Shown: positions 10,014 to 19,680, numbered from the stretch's first letter. The stretch is 64,000 nucleotides of DNA from CAKZLS01 sp963786305 (GCA_963786305.1 CAWAYL010000003.1:37488-101487), one strand, 5' to 3'. Notes: generated by a model not told the origin, from the letters alone. Translations and numbers: made by a program.

Positions 10014-10115
10014 TCAACTCCCGGATTTGCTCGTCGTTTCTCAACCCTTGCACAAGCCAAACCCCGAACGCAAACTCTTGGGCGTGTGGATCCATTTAGG
10101 AGCGAAAGGAACACG

Positions 10116-11552
10116 ATGACGCGTTTGGGTCTGAAGGGTTGGGCGGCCGTTGTCGGATGCGCCGCAACGATGATCGGGCATGCAGCAAACGGCGCGGAGA
10201 CCCGGCTAACCCCCGAAAATCGCACGGCATTGGCGGTGACCGTCTACGGCGGCGGCCTGGCGCTGGTCGCGGACGAGCGGGTCGTGCCGCTGCACGACGG
10301 CGTCAACGCGCTGGCCTTCGAAGGCGTCAGCAACCAGATGATCCCGTCGAGCGCATGGCTCGTCGGCAACGAATCGGGAACCGTTCAGGAGATCGACTAC
10401 GACTTCGACCTTTTGACCCCGCAGGCCCTGCTGCGACGCGCCGTCGGCCAATCGGTGAAGGTGATCCGCACCCACCCCACCACCGGCGAGGACACCGTCG
10501 AGGACGCGGTGGTGCTCAGCACCCAGGGCGGCGTGGTGCTGCGCTATCGCGACCGCATCGAAACCGGCATTCCCGGGCGGCTGGTTTTCGACCAGGTGCC
10601 TGCCGATTTGCGGCCGTTGCCGGCGCTGGTGGCAAGCATCGACAGCGCCGTCGACGGTGAGCGCACCTTGTCGCTCAATTACCTGACCGGCGGCCTGAAC
10701 TGGGAGGCCGATTACGCGGCGGAAGTGGACCTGTCGAAGGGCGTGCTCGACCTGGACGGCCGGGTGACCCTGACCAACCGGAGCGGCACCGATTTTGAGA
10801 ACGCGTCGTTGGGACTTGTAGCCGGCGAGGTCAATCGGGTGTCGCCCCGGGGCGGGCCGGAACGTCCGGAATACGCCATGCGGATGAACGCCGCCATGGC
10901 GGCCGACGCGCCGTCGCCGCCGCAACGCGAAAGCCTCGGCGACTATCATCTGTACGTCATTCCGAGGCCGGTCGACCTGCTGGACCAGCAGATCAAGCAA
11001 CTGGCGTTGCTGTCGGCGTCGGACGTTCCGGTCGCCCGCGAATACGTGAGCGACGCGTCCGTCCCGGTGTACGGCCGCCAGCGGGGCGAGCCGCGCCCGA
11101 CCCATCCGGACATCCGGATGCGGTTTGAAAACGCCAAGAAAAGCGGTCCCGGTGAGCCCCTGCCCGCCGGCATCGTCCGGTTCTATACACGTGACGGCGG
11201 GGGGCAATTGCGGCTGCTGGGCGAGGATCGCATGGCGCATACCGCCGTCGGCGAAAAGGTGGACGTGTCGCCCGGCGAGGCCTTCGACATTTCCGTCATC
11301 CGCCGGCAAACCGATTTCAGGCGTCAGGGCCTGCCCGACGACGTGTTCGAAAGCGCCTGGAAGATCGAGATCCGCAACGCCAAGGACGAAGCGGTAACAG
11401 TCAAGGTGGCGGAAATCGTTCCCGGGGAATGGGAAATCCTCTCGGAGAGCTGGGCACATGAGAAGGAAACGGCCGAGCGTCTGATCTGGCAAGTGGGGGT
11501 TCCCGCCAATGGAGCCACGGAGCTGTCATACCGGATTCACGTCCAGCGGTAG
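10116..11552 (+). CDS. Exported DUF4139-domain protein
   Basis: A 478-residue protein with a signal peptide (MTRLGLKGWAAVVGCAA, cleavage near HAANGAE). Recognisable family features are the N-terminal YGGGLALVADER strand, the repeated LNYLTGGLNWEADYAAE segment typical of DUF4139/mucoidy-inhibitor-like proteins, and the C-terminal beta-rich KIEIRNAKDEAVTVKVAE and ELSYRIHVQ regions. DUF4139 proteins are secreted or periplasmic and of unknown function. I chose the ATG at 10116 because it follows a good AGGAGC/AAAGGA ribosome-binding stretch and is immediately followed by the signal peptide. The frame is open far upstream only because it runs antisense through rmuC. Confidence 0.85.
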   Translation: MTRLGLKGWAAVVGCAATMIGHAANGAETRLTPENRTALAVTVYGGGLALVADERVVPLHDGVNALAFEGVSNQMIPSSAWLVGNESGTVQEIDYDFDLLTPQALLRRAVGQSVKVIRTHPTTGEDTVEDAVVLSTQGGVVLRYRDRIETGIPGRLVFDQVPADLRPLPALVASIDSAVDGERTLSLNYLTGGLNWEADYAAEVDLSKGVLDLDGRVTLTNRSGTDFENASLGLVAGEVNRVSPRGGPERPEYAMRMNAAMAADAPSPPQRESLGDYHLYVIPRPVDLLDQQIKQLALLSASDVPVAREYVSDASVPVYGRQRGEPRPTHPDIRMRFENAKKSGPGEPLPAGIVRFYTRDGGGQLRLLGEDRMAHTAVGEKVDVSPGEAFDISVIRRQTDFRRQGLPDDVFESAWKIEIRNAKDEAVTVKVAEIVPGEWEILSESWAHEKETAERLIWQVGVPANGATELSYRIHVQR

Positions 11553-11652
11553 GCTGGGCCGCGCCGGTGAACTCGGCGACTAATTCTTGACGCCGTTTGC
11601 CGTTCGCCCATATCAGTAGGGGCTCAATTCTCAACGACGAAGTGAACGCACG

Positions 11653-12174
11653 ATGCAGAAACCAACCATCATTGTCGCGCCGGATCCCCGCCTGAAGCAG
11701 CGCGCGAAGGCTGTGGACCGGGTCGACGACGAGGCCCGCCAACTGATGGACGGCATGCTGGAAGCCATGCACTCGGCCAACGGGGTCGGTCTCGCGGCGC
11801 CGCAAGTGGGCGTCCTGAAGCGCATCATCGTCGTCGATACGGCCGCGCCCGACGAAGATCCCCGGCCCTACCGCATGGCGAACCCGGAGATCGTCTGGTC
11901 GTCCGACGACACCGTCTGCCGCGAGGAAGGATGCCTGTCGCTGCCGGAACAGTATGCCGAGGTGGACCGGCCCGAGCACATCCGTGTCCGCTATCTCGAC
12001 GCCGAGAACGATATCCGCGAACTGGAAGCCAATGGCCTTCTGGCGCGGTGCATACAGCACGAGATGGACCACCTCGAGGGCACCCTGTTCGTCGATCACC
12101 TGTCGTCGCTCAAGCGCAACATCATTCTCCGCAAGCTCACCAAGACCAAGCGTATGGCCACGGCGGCCGCTTGA
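11653..12174 (+). CDS. def: Peptide deformylase
   Basis: This 173-residue metalloenzyme removes the N-formyl group from nascent proteins. All three catalytic motifs are present: GVGLAAPQVG (motif 1, about residues 44-53), EEGCLSLPEQ (motif 2 with metal-binding Cys, about 95) and QHEMDHLEG (motif 3 HExxH, about 136). It begins with a typical QKPTIIVAPDPRLKQRA segment. The gene lies 31 bases upstream of fmt, the usual def-fmt pair that handles formylation and deformylation of initiator methionine. Confidence 0.97.
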   Translation: MQKPTIIVAPDPRLKQRAKAVDRVDDEARQLMDGMLEAMHSANGVGLAAPQVGVLKRIIVVDTAAPDEDPRPYRMANPEIVWSSDDTVCREEGCLSLPEQYAEVDRPEHIRVRYLDAENDIRELEANGLLARCIQHEMDHLEGTLFVDHLSSLKRNIILRKLTKTKRMATAAA

Positions 12175-12205
12175 CGGAATTTTCCCATCCCGCCAGGTTG
12201 CCCGA

Positions 12206-13129
12206 ATGACCCCCTTGCGGCTCGTTTTCATGGGTAGCCCGGACTTTTCGGTGCCGGCGCTGGCCCGGCTTCTGGAAGCCGGTCACGAGGTGGTGGCGGT
12301 ATATTCGCAACCGCCCCGGCCGGCCGGGCGCGGCCACAAGGAGCGGCTCTCGCCCGTCCATGCCTTCGCAGACGCCCGCGGTCTGCCCGTCCGCACGCCG
12401 CAGAGCCTGAAATCGCGGGAAACGCAGGCGGCCTTCGCGGAACTCGGCGCCGATGCGGCCGTGGTCGCCGCCTACGGGCTGATTCTGCCCAAAGCCATTC
12501 TGGACGCGCCCCCCCTCGGCTGCTTCAACGTGCACGCCTCGCTGCTGCCCCGATGGCGCGGCGCGGCGCCCATTCAGCGCGCCATCCTGGCCGGCGACCG
12601 CGAGACCGGGGTCACCATCATGCGGATGGACGAAGGCCTTGATACCGGAGCGATGCTGCTGGTGGGCCGCGCCGCCATCACCGGAGATACGACGGCGCAC
12701 GATCTTCACGACAGCCTCGCGGCAATGGGCGCCGACCTCATGGTCAAGGCGCTGCAAGGCATCGCCGACGGCTCCCTCGCGGCGACGCCTCAGCCCGAAA
12801 CCGGCGAGACCTATGCCCGCAAACTTGAGCGGGACGAAGGCCGCCTCGACTGGCGGTTGCCCGCCGAACACCTGGAGCGCGCGGTCCGGGCCCTCAATCC
12901 GTGGCCCGGTGCGTGGTTCGCGCACGCAGGCGAGCGGATCAAGGTGCTGTCAGCCAGGATCGAACGGGCGGAAGGGCCCGCCGGACTGATCGTTGACGAT
13001 CGTCTGTGCGTGGCATGCGCTAATGGCGCTCTTCGTCCGCTTCGCGTTCAGCGGGCCGGCAAGGCGCCGATGGATAAGGAGGCGTTTCTGCGCGGCTACC
13101 CGCTACCGCCGGGGACCCTTCTCGAATGA
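12206..13129 (+). CDS. fmt: Methionyl-tRNA formyltransferase
   Basis: This 307-residue enzyme formylates Met-tRNAi using 10-formyl-THF. The N-terminal formyltransferase domain has RLVFMGSPDFSVPAL (about 4-18), the PAGRGHKERLSPVHAFA loop that contacts the tRNA acceptor, and the catalytic signature HASLLPRWRGAAPIQRAIL (about 110-128). The C-terminal tRNA-binding domain ends with LRGYPLPPGTLLE. The start at 12206 gives a short gap after def and the standard family N-terminus. Normally truA would follow directly; here an unrelated gene on the other strand intervenes. Confidence 0.97.
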   Translation: MTPLRLVFMGSPDFSVPALARLLEAGHEVVAVYSQPPRPAGRGHKERLSPVHAFADARGLPVRTPQSLKSRETQAAFAELGADAAVVAAYGLILPKAILDAPPLGCFNVHASLLPRWRGAAPIQRAILAGDRETGVTIMRMDEGLDTGAMLLVGRAAITGDTTAHDLHDSLAAMGADLMVKALQGIADGSLAATPQPETGETYARKLERDEGRLDWRLPAEHLERAVRALNPWPGAWFAHAGERIKVLSARIERAEGPAGLIVDDRLCVACANGALRPLRVQRAGKAPMDKEAFLRGYPLPPGTLLE

Positions 13130-13133
13130 CGCG

Positions 13134-14225
13134 TCAAGCGTAACGCGCCATCATCGGCGCCATATCCTCGATTTGCTGAATTCTGCCAATTCCCGGCCGC
13201 ATATCGGACATGATGAACTCGGCGCGCGTATCGGGCCCTCCGGCTTTTTTATGAGGGAAGTTTCTCGCCCAGGTCTCAAGCTTGATGGTCAGTGAGCACA
13301 GCACACCGCCGACGGTGGTGTGATATCCCTTGATCATCTTTTCCACCTGGCGAAATCGCGCGGCGGAGATCTGGTCCCACATACCGGCGGTACTCTCGTT
13401 GAATTTGTCGAAACGGCGATTCATCGAAAACACCAGACCACTAAGAATGGCCTGGATCGCGCGACAGGTCGCCATCAGGTTCCTCTGGCTTTGCACCTGC
13501 CGATTCTGGCAGAGATCCTCCAGCCACTCCAGGAAGTCGGCGAGCAGCGGCTGGATATAGTCAAGGCACTGGCGGTAGTACGACAACGACAGGAAAATAT
13601 CTCCGTAGTCTTCGAGGAACTTTGGCACCTCATCCACTCGGATTTCCAACCGACGAGCCATGATTTTCAACTTTTCCATGGCTTTCTTGGCGTCCGGTTG
13701 GCGAAACAGGCCGATGATGTCGTCGTAGCTCTGGATGGAAACGTCGTCGCCCCCGTAAATCTTCGTGATCAGCGGCCGAGTGAAGGTGGTCATGTACTCG
13801 GCAAGCTCGTCGCCCTTTTGTTTGGACAGCCTCAGCGCCGAATAATCGTTGATCGGAATGTTTTGCTCACGCAGAAGGATCCGCAGGCTGTACACATCGA
13901 AGCTCGGTAGAAGGGCGAGCTTGCGCAGCAGAACCAGATCTGGGTGAATAGGAATATCGGGCCAGCGGAACTCCGCCGGGAGGTCGTCGATCGCCAACTG
14001 ACCGCTGCCGATGTCGGCGCCCTCGAACAGTTCGGCGACACTCTCGAGGCGTGCATTTTTGATGAGCCGGGCCCGCTTGAGCGGGGGTGTCTTCGCGGGA
14101 ACGATGCTCAGTGGCAGAATATACAATGAATCCCGATCGATATCGCGCATTTCGGCGATCGAACGGTCGGGTACCAAGCTGGCTCCATCCATTGAACTTA
14201 ACCGAGGGTTGTTGTCTGATGGCAT
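13134..14225 (-). CDS. Unknown protein, inserted between fmt and truA
   Basis: I do not recognise this roughly 363-residue protein. It is soluble and rich in charged and aromatic residues. No signal peptide or membrane segment is visible. Predicted-looking helices dominate, for example AEYMTTFTRPLITKIYGG, YYRQCLDYIQPLLADFLEWL and FRQVEKMIKGYHTTVGGV. It has no cysteine-rich or nucleotide-binding motif. I prefer the ATG at 14225 (MPSDNNPRL) over the one at 14246. It lies on the opposite strand to def-fmt and truA and interrupts a commonly contiguous set. The gene and its AT-rich upstream region look somewhat lower in GC than their neighbours, a possible sign of later insertion. Conserved in related genera seems likely but cannot be tested here. 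Confidence 0.7.
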   Translation of the reverse strand: MPSDNNPRLSSMDGASLVPDRSIAEMRDIDRDSLYILPLSIVPAKTPPLKRARLIKNARLESVAELFEGADIGSGQLAIDDLPAEFRWPDIPIHPDLVLLRKLALLPSFDVYSLRILLREQNIPINDYSALRLSKQKGDELAEYMTTFTRPLITKIYGGDDVSIQSYDDIIGLFRQPDAKKAMEKLKIMARRLEIRVDEVPKFLEDYGDIFLSLSYYRQCLDYIQPLLADFLEWLEDLCQNRQVQSQRNLMATCRAIQAILSGLVFSMNRRFDKFNESTAGMWDQISAARFRQVEKMIKGYHTTVGGVLCSLTIKLETWARNFPHKKAGGPDTRAEFIMSDMRPGIGRIQQIEDMAPMMARYA

Positions 14226-14346
14226 TACAGCCACGAATAATACCATATTTGGGGATTAAGCCATAGATTTTATTACCGATGGTTGTACTAAAATGCATTT
14301 GATAGCTTGATTGATTGCAATCGGCTCGTCGCGGCGAAAACAGGAC

Positions 14347-15084
14347 ATGAAGCGTTTTAAAATCACCATCGAATACGATGGAAGCGGTTTTGTCGGCTGG
14401 CAACGGCAGAAAAACGGTCATTCCGTGCAGCAGGCGATCGAGGATGCCATCGCCCGATTTTGCAACGAGACAGTGACCGTTTTTGCCGCCGGACGCACAG
14501 ATGCCGGCGTTCACGCCTTGGGCCAGGTTGCCCATTTCGACATCGACCGCGATTTCCGCGCCAAAACGGTTCGCGACGCCATCAACTATCACCTCAAACC
14601 CGCGGCGGTGGTGGTCGTCCAGGCGGAGTCCGTGGCCGATGACTTTCACGCCCGCTTTTCCGCCCGCGAACGATGCTATCTCTACCGGATTACCAACCGG
14701 CGGGCCCCACCGGCGCTGCAACGCGGTCGGACCTGGTGGGTTCCGACGCCGCTCGACGAAACGCTTATGGCGGACGCCGCGCGGCACCTCGTCGGACACC
14801 ACGACTTTACCAGCTTCCGAGCTTCCATCTGCCAGGCCGCCTCGCCGCTTAGGACGCTGGATACCCTGGAGGTGCTCCGGGTCGGCGATGAAGTTCGCAT
14901 CGGCGCCCGCGCGCGGTCGTTTCTGCATCATCAGGTGCGCAATATGGTGGGAACATTGAAGTTGGTGGGCGACGGGAAATGGAATGCGGAGGACGTGGGC
15001 AATGCCCTGGAAGCACGGAATCGCAGCAGCGCCGGGCCGACTGCTCCGGCCGAGGGTCTCTATCTGGTCGAGGTCAAATATTGA
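14347..15084 (+). CDS. truA: tRNA pseudouridine(38-40) synthase
   Basis: This 245-residue enzyme makes pseudouridine in the tRNA anticodon stem-loop. The catalytic aspartate is in AAGRTDAGVHALGQ (about residue 52). The N-terminal KRFKITIEYDGSGFVGWQRQ and the C-terminal RSFLHHQVRNMVGTLKLVG match the family closely. I chose the ATG at 14347; an upstream in-frame ATG at 14311 adds 12 residues without homology. The AT-rich 120 bases on its left probably hold divergent promoters for truA and the leftward unknown gene. It converges with the dapD-dapE-membrane protein run. Confidence 0.96.
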   Translation: MKRFKITIEYDGSGFVGWQRQKNGHSVQQAIEDAIARFCNETVTVFAAGRTDAGVHALGQVAHFDIDRDFRAKTVRDAINYHLKPAAVVVVQAESVADDFHARFSARERCYLYRITNRRAPPALQRGRTWWVPTPLDETLMADAARHLVGHHDFTSFRASICQAASPLRTLDTLEVLRVGDEVRIGARARSFLHHQVRNMVGTLKLVGDGKWNAEDVGNALEARNRSSAGPTAPAEGLYLVEVKY

Positions 15085-15108
15085 GGGCGGAAAGCGGAAA
15101 TGCCTGCG

Positions 15109-15675
15109 TCAGTACAGGCCATCCGCCATGGCGCTGATCAAGAAGCTCAGCGCAATGTCCAGAATCACGATCCCGGCACAGGTAAATGGCGGCAGGTCCA
15201 GCGCGGTTCGGGCAATGAACCAGATGTAAACGAGAACCGCCACCAGGGCGACGAGCCATAGAAAATTGGCGGCATCCGGCGGAAGCATACCCGTGGCACC
15301 CAAAATACCGATGGGCAGAAACAGTGCGTTCTGCAAGACCACCGACCAGTTGTAGGCCACGAGGTATGCGGGGAACCGTTCCCAGCAGTTCAGAAGCTGG
15401 GTCATCGAGACCATCACAACTGGATAGGCTACCCAGGACATCACATAGGCCAATCCTTCGGCGACGCCGAAGCGCAACGGATCGATATCCCCACCATCGA
15501 GCGGAAACCGGGTCACCAGCAGCAAGGCGTAGAATGGCGCGATCAGAACGGCGGCGAAGAAGGATCGCCAGACGCCGCCGGGCGAGGTGTCGAAGTACGA
15601 CATGCCATTGGCGTCGAAACGGGCAAGGCGACTGGCGCCATAGAGCGATATGACGATTTCGCGAAGGGTGGGCAT
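15109..15675 (-). CDS. Integral membrane protein, last gene of the dapD-dapE run
   Basis: A roughly 188-residue protein with about five hydrophobic helices: FFAAVLIAPFYALLLV, VAEGLAYVMSWVAYPVVMV, a central VAYNWSVVLQNALFLP, FLWLVALVAVLVYIW and VILDIALSFLIS. Its general look resembles YIP1/DUF-type membrane proteins common in alphaproteobacteria, but I cannot assign a function. The ATG at 15675 overlaps the dapE stop by one base (TGATG), so translational coupling is likely. A GTG three bases upstream is an alternative start. It was probably carried along with lysine biosynthesis genes by operon structure and not by pathway logic. Confidence 0.75.
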   Translation of the reverse strand: MPTLREIVISLYGASRLARFDANGMSYFDTSPGGVWRSFFAAVLIAPFYALLLVTRFPLDGGDIDPLRFGVAEGLAYVMSWVAYPVVMVSMTQLLNCWERFPAYLVAYNWSVVLQNALFLPIGILGATGMLPPDAANFLWLVALVAVLVYIWFIARTALDLPPFTCAGIVILDIALSFLISAMADGLY

Positions 15676-16833
15676 CACAGGCCGCGCGCGAAGAAGTCGT
15701 CGAGCACCGCGTGATAGATGGTGGTGAGTGCCGAAATGTCGGACACCAGGACGTTCTCGTCCACCTTATGCGCCGTCTCCCCCGCCATGCCGAATTCGGC
15801 GACCGGACACATGGTCCTGATGAACCGCGCATCCGACGTGCCGCCACTGGTACTCAGTTCGGGCGTAACGCCGGTGGTTCTCTCCACCGCATCCGCAATG
15901 ATCCGGCTGAGACGCCCGGGCGGACTGAGGAAGGCCTCGCCGCTGCAATCGGTGACGAGCTCGAACCGCTCGTCAATGGCGGCGCAACGGCTCTTGATCC
16001 ATTTCGTCAGGCGTTCCGAGCTGTGCGCGTCGTTGAACCGGATGTTGAAGGCGGCGCGCGCGCGTGCCGGTATGACATTGGCCGCGGCGTTCCCCACGTC
16101 GATGCTGGTGATGGTCAAGGTCGATGCATCGAAGTGCTCGGTCCCGTCATCCAACCGGGCGCCATTGAGATCGGTCAATATGCGCAGCAATCGCGGAATG
16201 GGATTGTCCGCTCGCTGCGGATACGCCGCGTGCCCCTGGACACCGCGCATCTCGAGGAAGCAATTGAGGCTGCCCCGGCGGCCGACTTTCACCATCTCGC
16301 CAAGCGTTTGGGGATTGGTGGGTTCACCGACGAGGCAGGCGTCGAGGCGTTCGCCCCTCTTTCTCAACCAATCGAGCACCTTGACGGTGCCGTCAACCGC
16401 CGGTCCCTCCTCGTCACCCGTGATCAGAAAGCTGATCGAGCCATCAAAGGACTCCACGGCGCTCCGCCAAGAACCTGCCGGCGGCGGCGGCGAAACACGC
16501 GATCCCCGTTTTCATGTCCGAGGCGCCGCGGCCATACAAGCGTCCGTTTCGGATGTCCGCCGCGAACGGATCGACGGACCAAGCGTTAGCGTCGCCGACC
16601 GGGACCACGTCGCTATGTCCCGCGAAACAGAAATTCGGCGTGCCCTCGCCCTTTCGCGCGTAAAGATTGTCGACTTCGGGTCCACCGTCGGCAAATGGCA
16701 GACGATGGCAGGTAAACCCCATGTCCGCCAGGACGCCCTGAAGGACGTCGAGAGCGCCGGCGTCGACGGGCGTGACGCTGGGACAGCGGATCAGCGCGCG
16801 ACTGAGTTCAACGGGGTCGATAGCGTCAGCCAT
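15675..16833 (-). CDS. dapE: Succinyl-diaminopimelate desuccinylase, one frameshift
   Basis: This di-zinc peptidase-like enzyme yields LL-diaminopimelate in the succinylase branch of lysine and peptidoglycan synthesis. The first part (ADAIDPVELSRALIRCPSVTP) includes metal-site motifs FAGHSDVVPVGD and YGRGASDMKTG. The second part, in another frame, starts at ESFDGSISFL with ITGDEEGPAVDG, VGEPTNPQ and the C-terminal SGGTSDARFI with a zinc histidine in GETAHKVDE. The change of frame lies around 16454; one extra G on the coding strand (CGTGGAG) would account for it. Because the gene is normally essential, a sequencing error is the likely cause. It lies downstream of dapD and upstream of the membrane protein, as one leftward unit. 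Confidence 0.9.
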
Positions 16834-16905
16834 GGCATTCAAGAACGGCCTCATTCGGCAGGGAGATGCGGCTGTGGCAGGTGGCCAGCCGCGGCCGCCT
16901 CGCGG

Positions 16906-17746
16906 TCAATCCCGGAGCAGTTCGTTGATGGACGTCTTCGAACGGGTCTTCGCGTCCACCCGCTTGACGATGACCGCGCAGTACAACCCGGGTCCAGGGC
17001 TTCCGTCGGGCAACGGCTTGCCGGGCATCGTGCCCGAAACGACGACCGAGTAGGGCGGGACGTGGCCATAGTAGATGTCGCCGGAAACACGGTCCACGAT
17101 GCGAGTGGACGCCCCGATGTAAACGCCCATCGACAGCACCGAACCCTCGCCGACACGCACGCCCTCGGCCACCTCGGCGCGAGCGCCGATGAAACAATTG
17201 TCCTCGATCACGACGGGTCCAGCCTGCAGCGGCTCGAGCACGCCACCGATACCGGTCCCACCGGAAATATGGCAGTCCTTGCCGATTTGCGCGCACGATC
17301 CGACGGTCGCCCAGGTATCGATCATCGACCCGGAGTCGACATAGGCTCCCAAATTCACGAAGCACGGCATGAGAACCACGCCGGGAGCGATGTAGGCCGA
17401 ATACCGGATCGTGCAATTGGGAACGGCGCGGAAGCCGGCGGCGCGAAACCGTGCCTCGTCCCAACCGCGAAATTTAGGGGCGACCTTGTCGAACCAGGCC
17501 GCGCCGGCCGGACCGCCGGACATGGGCTGCATGTCGTTCAGGCGGAACGAGAGCAGAACCGCTTTTTTGAGCCACTGGTTAACATGCCACGCATCGCCCC
17601 GCTTTTCGGCCACGCGCGCACGTCCAGAGTTCGAGCATTTCCAGCGCCTGATTGACGGCGTCGCGGACGGAACCGGTGGTTTCGGGGCCGATACCTTCGG
17701 GATTTTCCCAGGCATCGTCGATAATTTTCTGAATATCGGAGGTCAT
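16906..17746 (-). CDS. dapD: 2,3,4,5-tetrahydropyridine-2,6-dicarboxylate N-succinyltransferase, one frameshift
   Basis: This enzyme performs the first step of the succinylase lysine branch. The start at 17746 gives MTSDIQKIIDDAWENPEG, a standard family N-terminus, running to ALEML. The rest resumes as SGRARVAEKRGD in another frame. The left-handed beta-helix with hexapeptide repeats follows: CFVNLGAYVDSGSMIDTWATVGS, IGKDCHISGGTGIGGVLEP, and VIEDNCFIGARAEVAEGV. Removing one of the paired bases at 17630-17631 (CTCGAACTC to CTCGACTC) restores L-D-S-G exactly. The error is therefore precisely located and is most likely artefactual. It forms an operon with dapE, about 70 bases apart. Confidence 0.92.
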
Positions 17747-17854
17747 GGCTCACAGAAACAGGTGAAAATGATTGACGTTTCGGGGACCATGCGCATCGCC
17801 ATCGCGCCTGTCAACACCCAGCACGAAAAAACCACCGCAATCTGGCACGGACCG

Positions 17855-18574
17855 CTAAACCCGTCCCTCCAGTACGTCTTCGAGCCACTTCACGAGATCG
17901 TCCACCACATGATGGACATATCCCTCGCCGGCGCCGATGGATCCATGTTCTGAGTCGTTTCGCAACCAAACCGTCGTCATGCCGAGCGCCGCCGCCGGCG
18001 CCAGGTTGCGGGCGATATCTTCGACCATCACGGTTCGCGCCGGATTGAGACCGTGACGTTCGATCAGGATCGGGTAGATCTCGGGTTCCGGTTTGGGAAT
18101 GTATTGCGCCTCGATGATGTCGAATACCGCATCGAAATGGCGGGCGATGCCAAGTCTTTCCATCACGCGTTCGGCGTGACTGACCGACGCGTTGGTGAAG
18201 ACCAGCTTTCGACCGGGAAGCCGCTCCAACACCGCCTCGAGCGCGGGGCTGGCCACAAGCACGTTCATGTCGATATCGTGGACGTGGTCGAGAAAGGGCC
18301 CGGGGTCCATGCCATGACGGCGCATCAACCCGCGCAGTGACGTGCCATAATCGCGAAAATATTCCTTTTGCAGGCGATAGGCTTGATCCACATCGACACC
18401 CAGAAAACCGGCGATGTAGTCGCGCATCTTCACGTCGATCTGACTGAACAGATCCACGGTTACGGGATAAAGGGTGTTGTCCAGATCGAACACCCATGCT
18501 TCCGCATTGCGAAGACTGGCCATTCCCGTGTCGGGTGCCGGCGGCTCCGCCGGCGCGGTGGGTTGCTTTTGCAT
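17855..18574 (-). CDS. HAD-family pyrimidine 5'-nucleotidase
   Basis: This 239-residue HAD hydrolase resembles the Sdt1/PyrP-type pyrimidine 5'-nucleotidases found next to argB and dapD in alphaproteobacteria. Motif I is WVFDLDNTLYPV (nucleophile Asp, about residue 31), motif II is LVFTNASVSHAERV, motif III is KPEPEIYP, and motif IV is VMVEDIARNL. The C1 cap segment is helical (MRDYIAGFLGV, AYRLQKEYFRDYG). It dephosphorylates UMP/CMP-like nucleotides in the cytoplasm, by family. It shares the leftward run between argB and dapD, with about 125 and 108 base gaps. Confidence 0.88.
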   Translation of the reverse strand: MQKQPTAPAEPPAPDTGMASLRNAEAWVFDLDNTLYPVTVDLFSQIDVKMRDYIAGFLGVDVDQAYRLQKEYFRDYGTSLRGLMRRHGMDPGPFLDHVHDIDMNVLVASPALEAVLERLPGRKLVFTNASVSHAERVMERLGIARHFDAVFDIIEAQYIPKPEPEIYPILIERHGLNPARTVMVEDIARNLAPAAALGMTTVWLRNDSEHGSIGAGEGYVHHVVDDLVKWLEDVLEGRV

Positions 18575-18699
18575 GCTGCTCTATCCTTGGGATCCTCGAG
18601 GGATCTAACAACCCCAAACGCGGCGCGGCAAACCTTTGGACGTCGCGCCAGACTTATCTGCGCAATTTCTTAGGCAATTGCCAGGGTACATCGCTCGTT

Positions 18700-19608
18700 T
18701 CAGTCGGCGACCACCAGGGTTCCGGCGCCATGCTCCGTGAACAGTTCCAAGAGCAGGGCATGCGGCACCCGGCCATCCATGATAACCGCTCCGTCCACAC
18801 CCTTGCCGACGGCTTCCATACAGGTTTCCACCTTCGGGATCATGCCGCCTTGAATGATTCCAGCCGCAATGTATTCCCGGGCCTGCGAGCAAGTCATTTC
18901 GGCGATGAGCGCTCCTTGCTTGTCGAGAACGCCCTCGACATCCGTCAACAACAGCAGCCGCCGCGCACCGACCGATGCCGCAATGGCGCCGGCGGCGGTA
19001 TCGGCGTTGATGTTGAGCGTTTCCTTGGCGGGACCGACGCCGATGGGGGCGATGACCGGCGTAATGTCGGACCGCTCATAGAAATCGAGAATGTGGGGGT
19101 TGATTTCCTTCGGCTCGCCGACCAGCCCGAGGTCGAGAATGCGCTCGATGTTCGACCCCGGATCGCGCTTGGTGCGCCTCAGCCGCTGCGCCCGGATTAG
19201 GTCTCCGTCCTTTCCCGACAACCCGACGGCGAAGCCGCCGGCGGCGTTGATCTCGGTGACGATCTGTTTGTTTATGGATCCGGCCAAAACCATCTCGACG
19301 ACGTCCACGGTATCCTTATCGGTGACGCGATGGCCGTCGAGAAACTCGCTCTTGATCTTCAGACGTTCCAGCATCTTGCCGATCTGCGGCCCGCCTCCGT
19401 GTACCACCACCGGATTGATCCCGACCTGGCGAAGGAGAACCACGTCGCGGGCAAACAAGGCGGCGAGTTTGGGATCGCCCATGGCGTGGCCGCCGTACTT
19501 GATGACGAACGTCGAACCGGCATGGCGCCGCATGTAGGGGAGCGCCTCGGACAGCGTTCGCGCCTGGGCCAGCCATTGATCACGGGTCTTGCTGATTTTT
19601 TCGGTCAT
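18700..19608 (-). CDS. argB: Acetylglutamate kinase
   Basis: This enzyme performs the second step of arginine synthesis, phosphorylating N-acetylglutamate. Motifs include FVIKYGGHAMGD (N-terminal lysine), VVVHGGGPQIGKML (glycine-rich nucleotide/substrate loop), and LNINADTAAGAIA with the metal/ATP-binding aspartate. GGMIPKVETCMEAVGKGVDGAVIMDGRVPHALLLELF is the C-terminal signature region. I chose the ATG at 19608 (MTEKISKTRDQW), the usual family start. An upstream in-frame ATG at 19647 adds 13 unsupported residues. The N-terminal helix QARTLSEALPYMRRH is typical of arginine-sensitive hexameric enzymes, so feedback inhibition by arginine is likely (inference). Confidence 0.96.
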   Translation of the reverse strand: MTEKISKTRDQWLAQARTLSEALPYMRRHAGSTFVIKYGGHAMGDPKLAALFARDVVLLRQVGINPVVVHGGGPQIGKMLERLKIKSEFLDGHRVTDKDTVDVVEMVLAGSINKQIVTEINAAGGFAVGLSGKDGDLIRAQRLRRTKRDPGSNIERILDLGLVGEPKEINPHILDFYERSDITPVIAPIGVGPAKETLNINADTAAGAIAASVGARRLLLLTDVEGVLDKQGALIAEMTCSQAREYIAAGIIQGGMIPKVETCMEAVGKGVDGAVIMDGRVPHALLLELFTEHGAGTLVVAD

Positions 19609-19680
19609 GGGGCGCGACTGTATGCAACGACAAAAACATTTCCACAAATAAATTTATTACCCTCTCGCAACCTTACCCGA

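Noticed and set aside
8826..10115. A long rightward open frame continuous with the DUF4139 gene, giving a 908-residue protein.
   Set aside because: The first 430 residues are antisense to rmuC, which is clearly real; the added sequence is basic/low complexity without family features. The signal peptide starts at 10116.
10206..11492. A 428-residue leftward open frame.
   Set aside because: It is the antisense shadow of the DUF4139 gene, with composition (R/H/G/P-rich) typical of shadows.
15718..17655. A 645-residue rightward open frame across the dapE-dapD region.
   Set aside because: It is antisense to both lysine genes, which have full family motifs. High GC produces long antisense frames.
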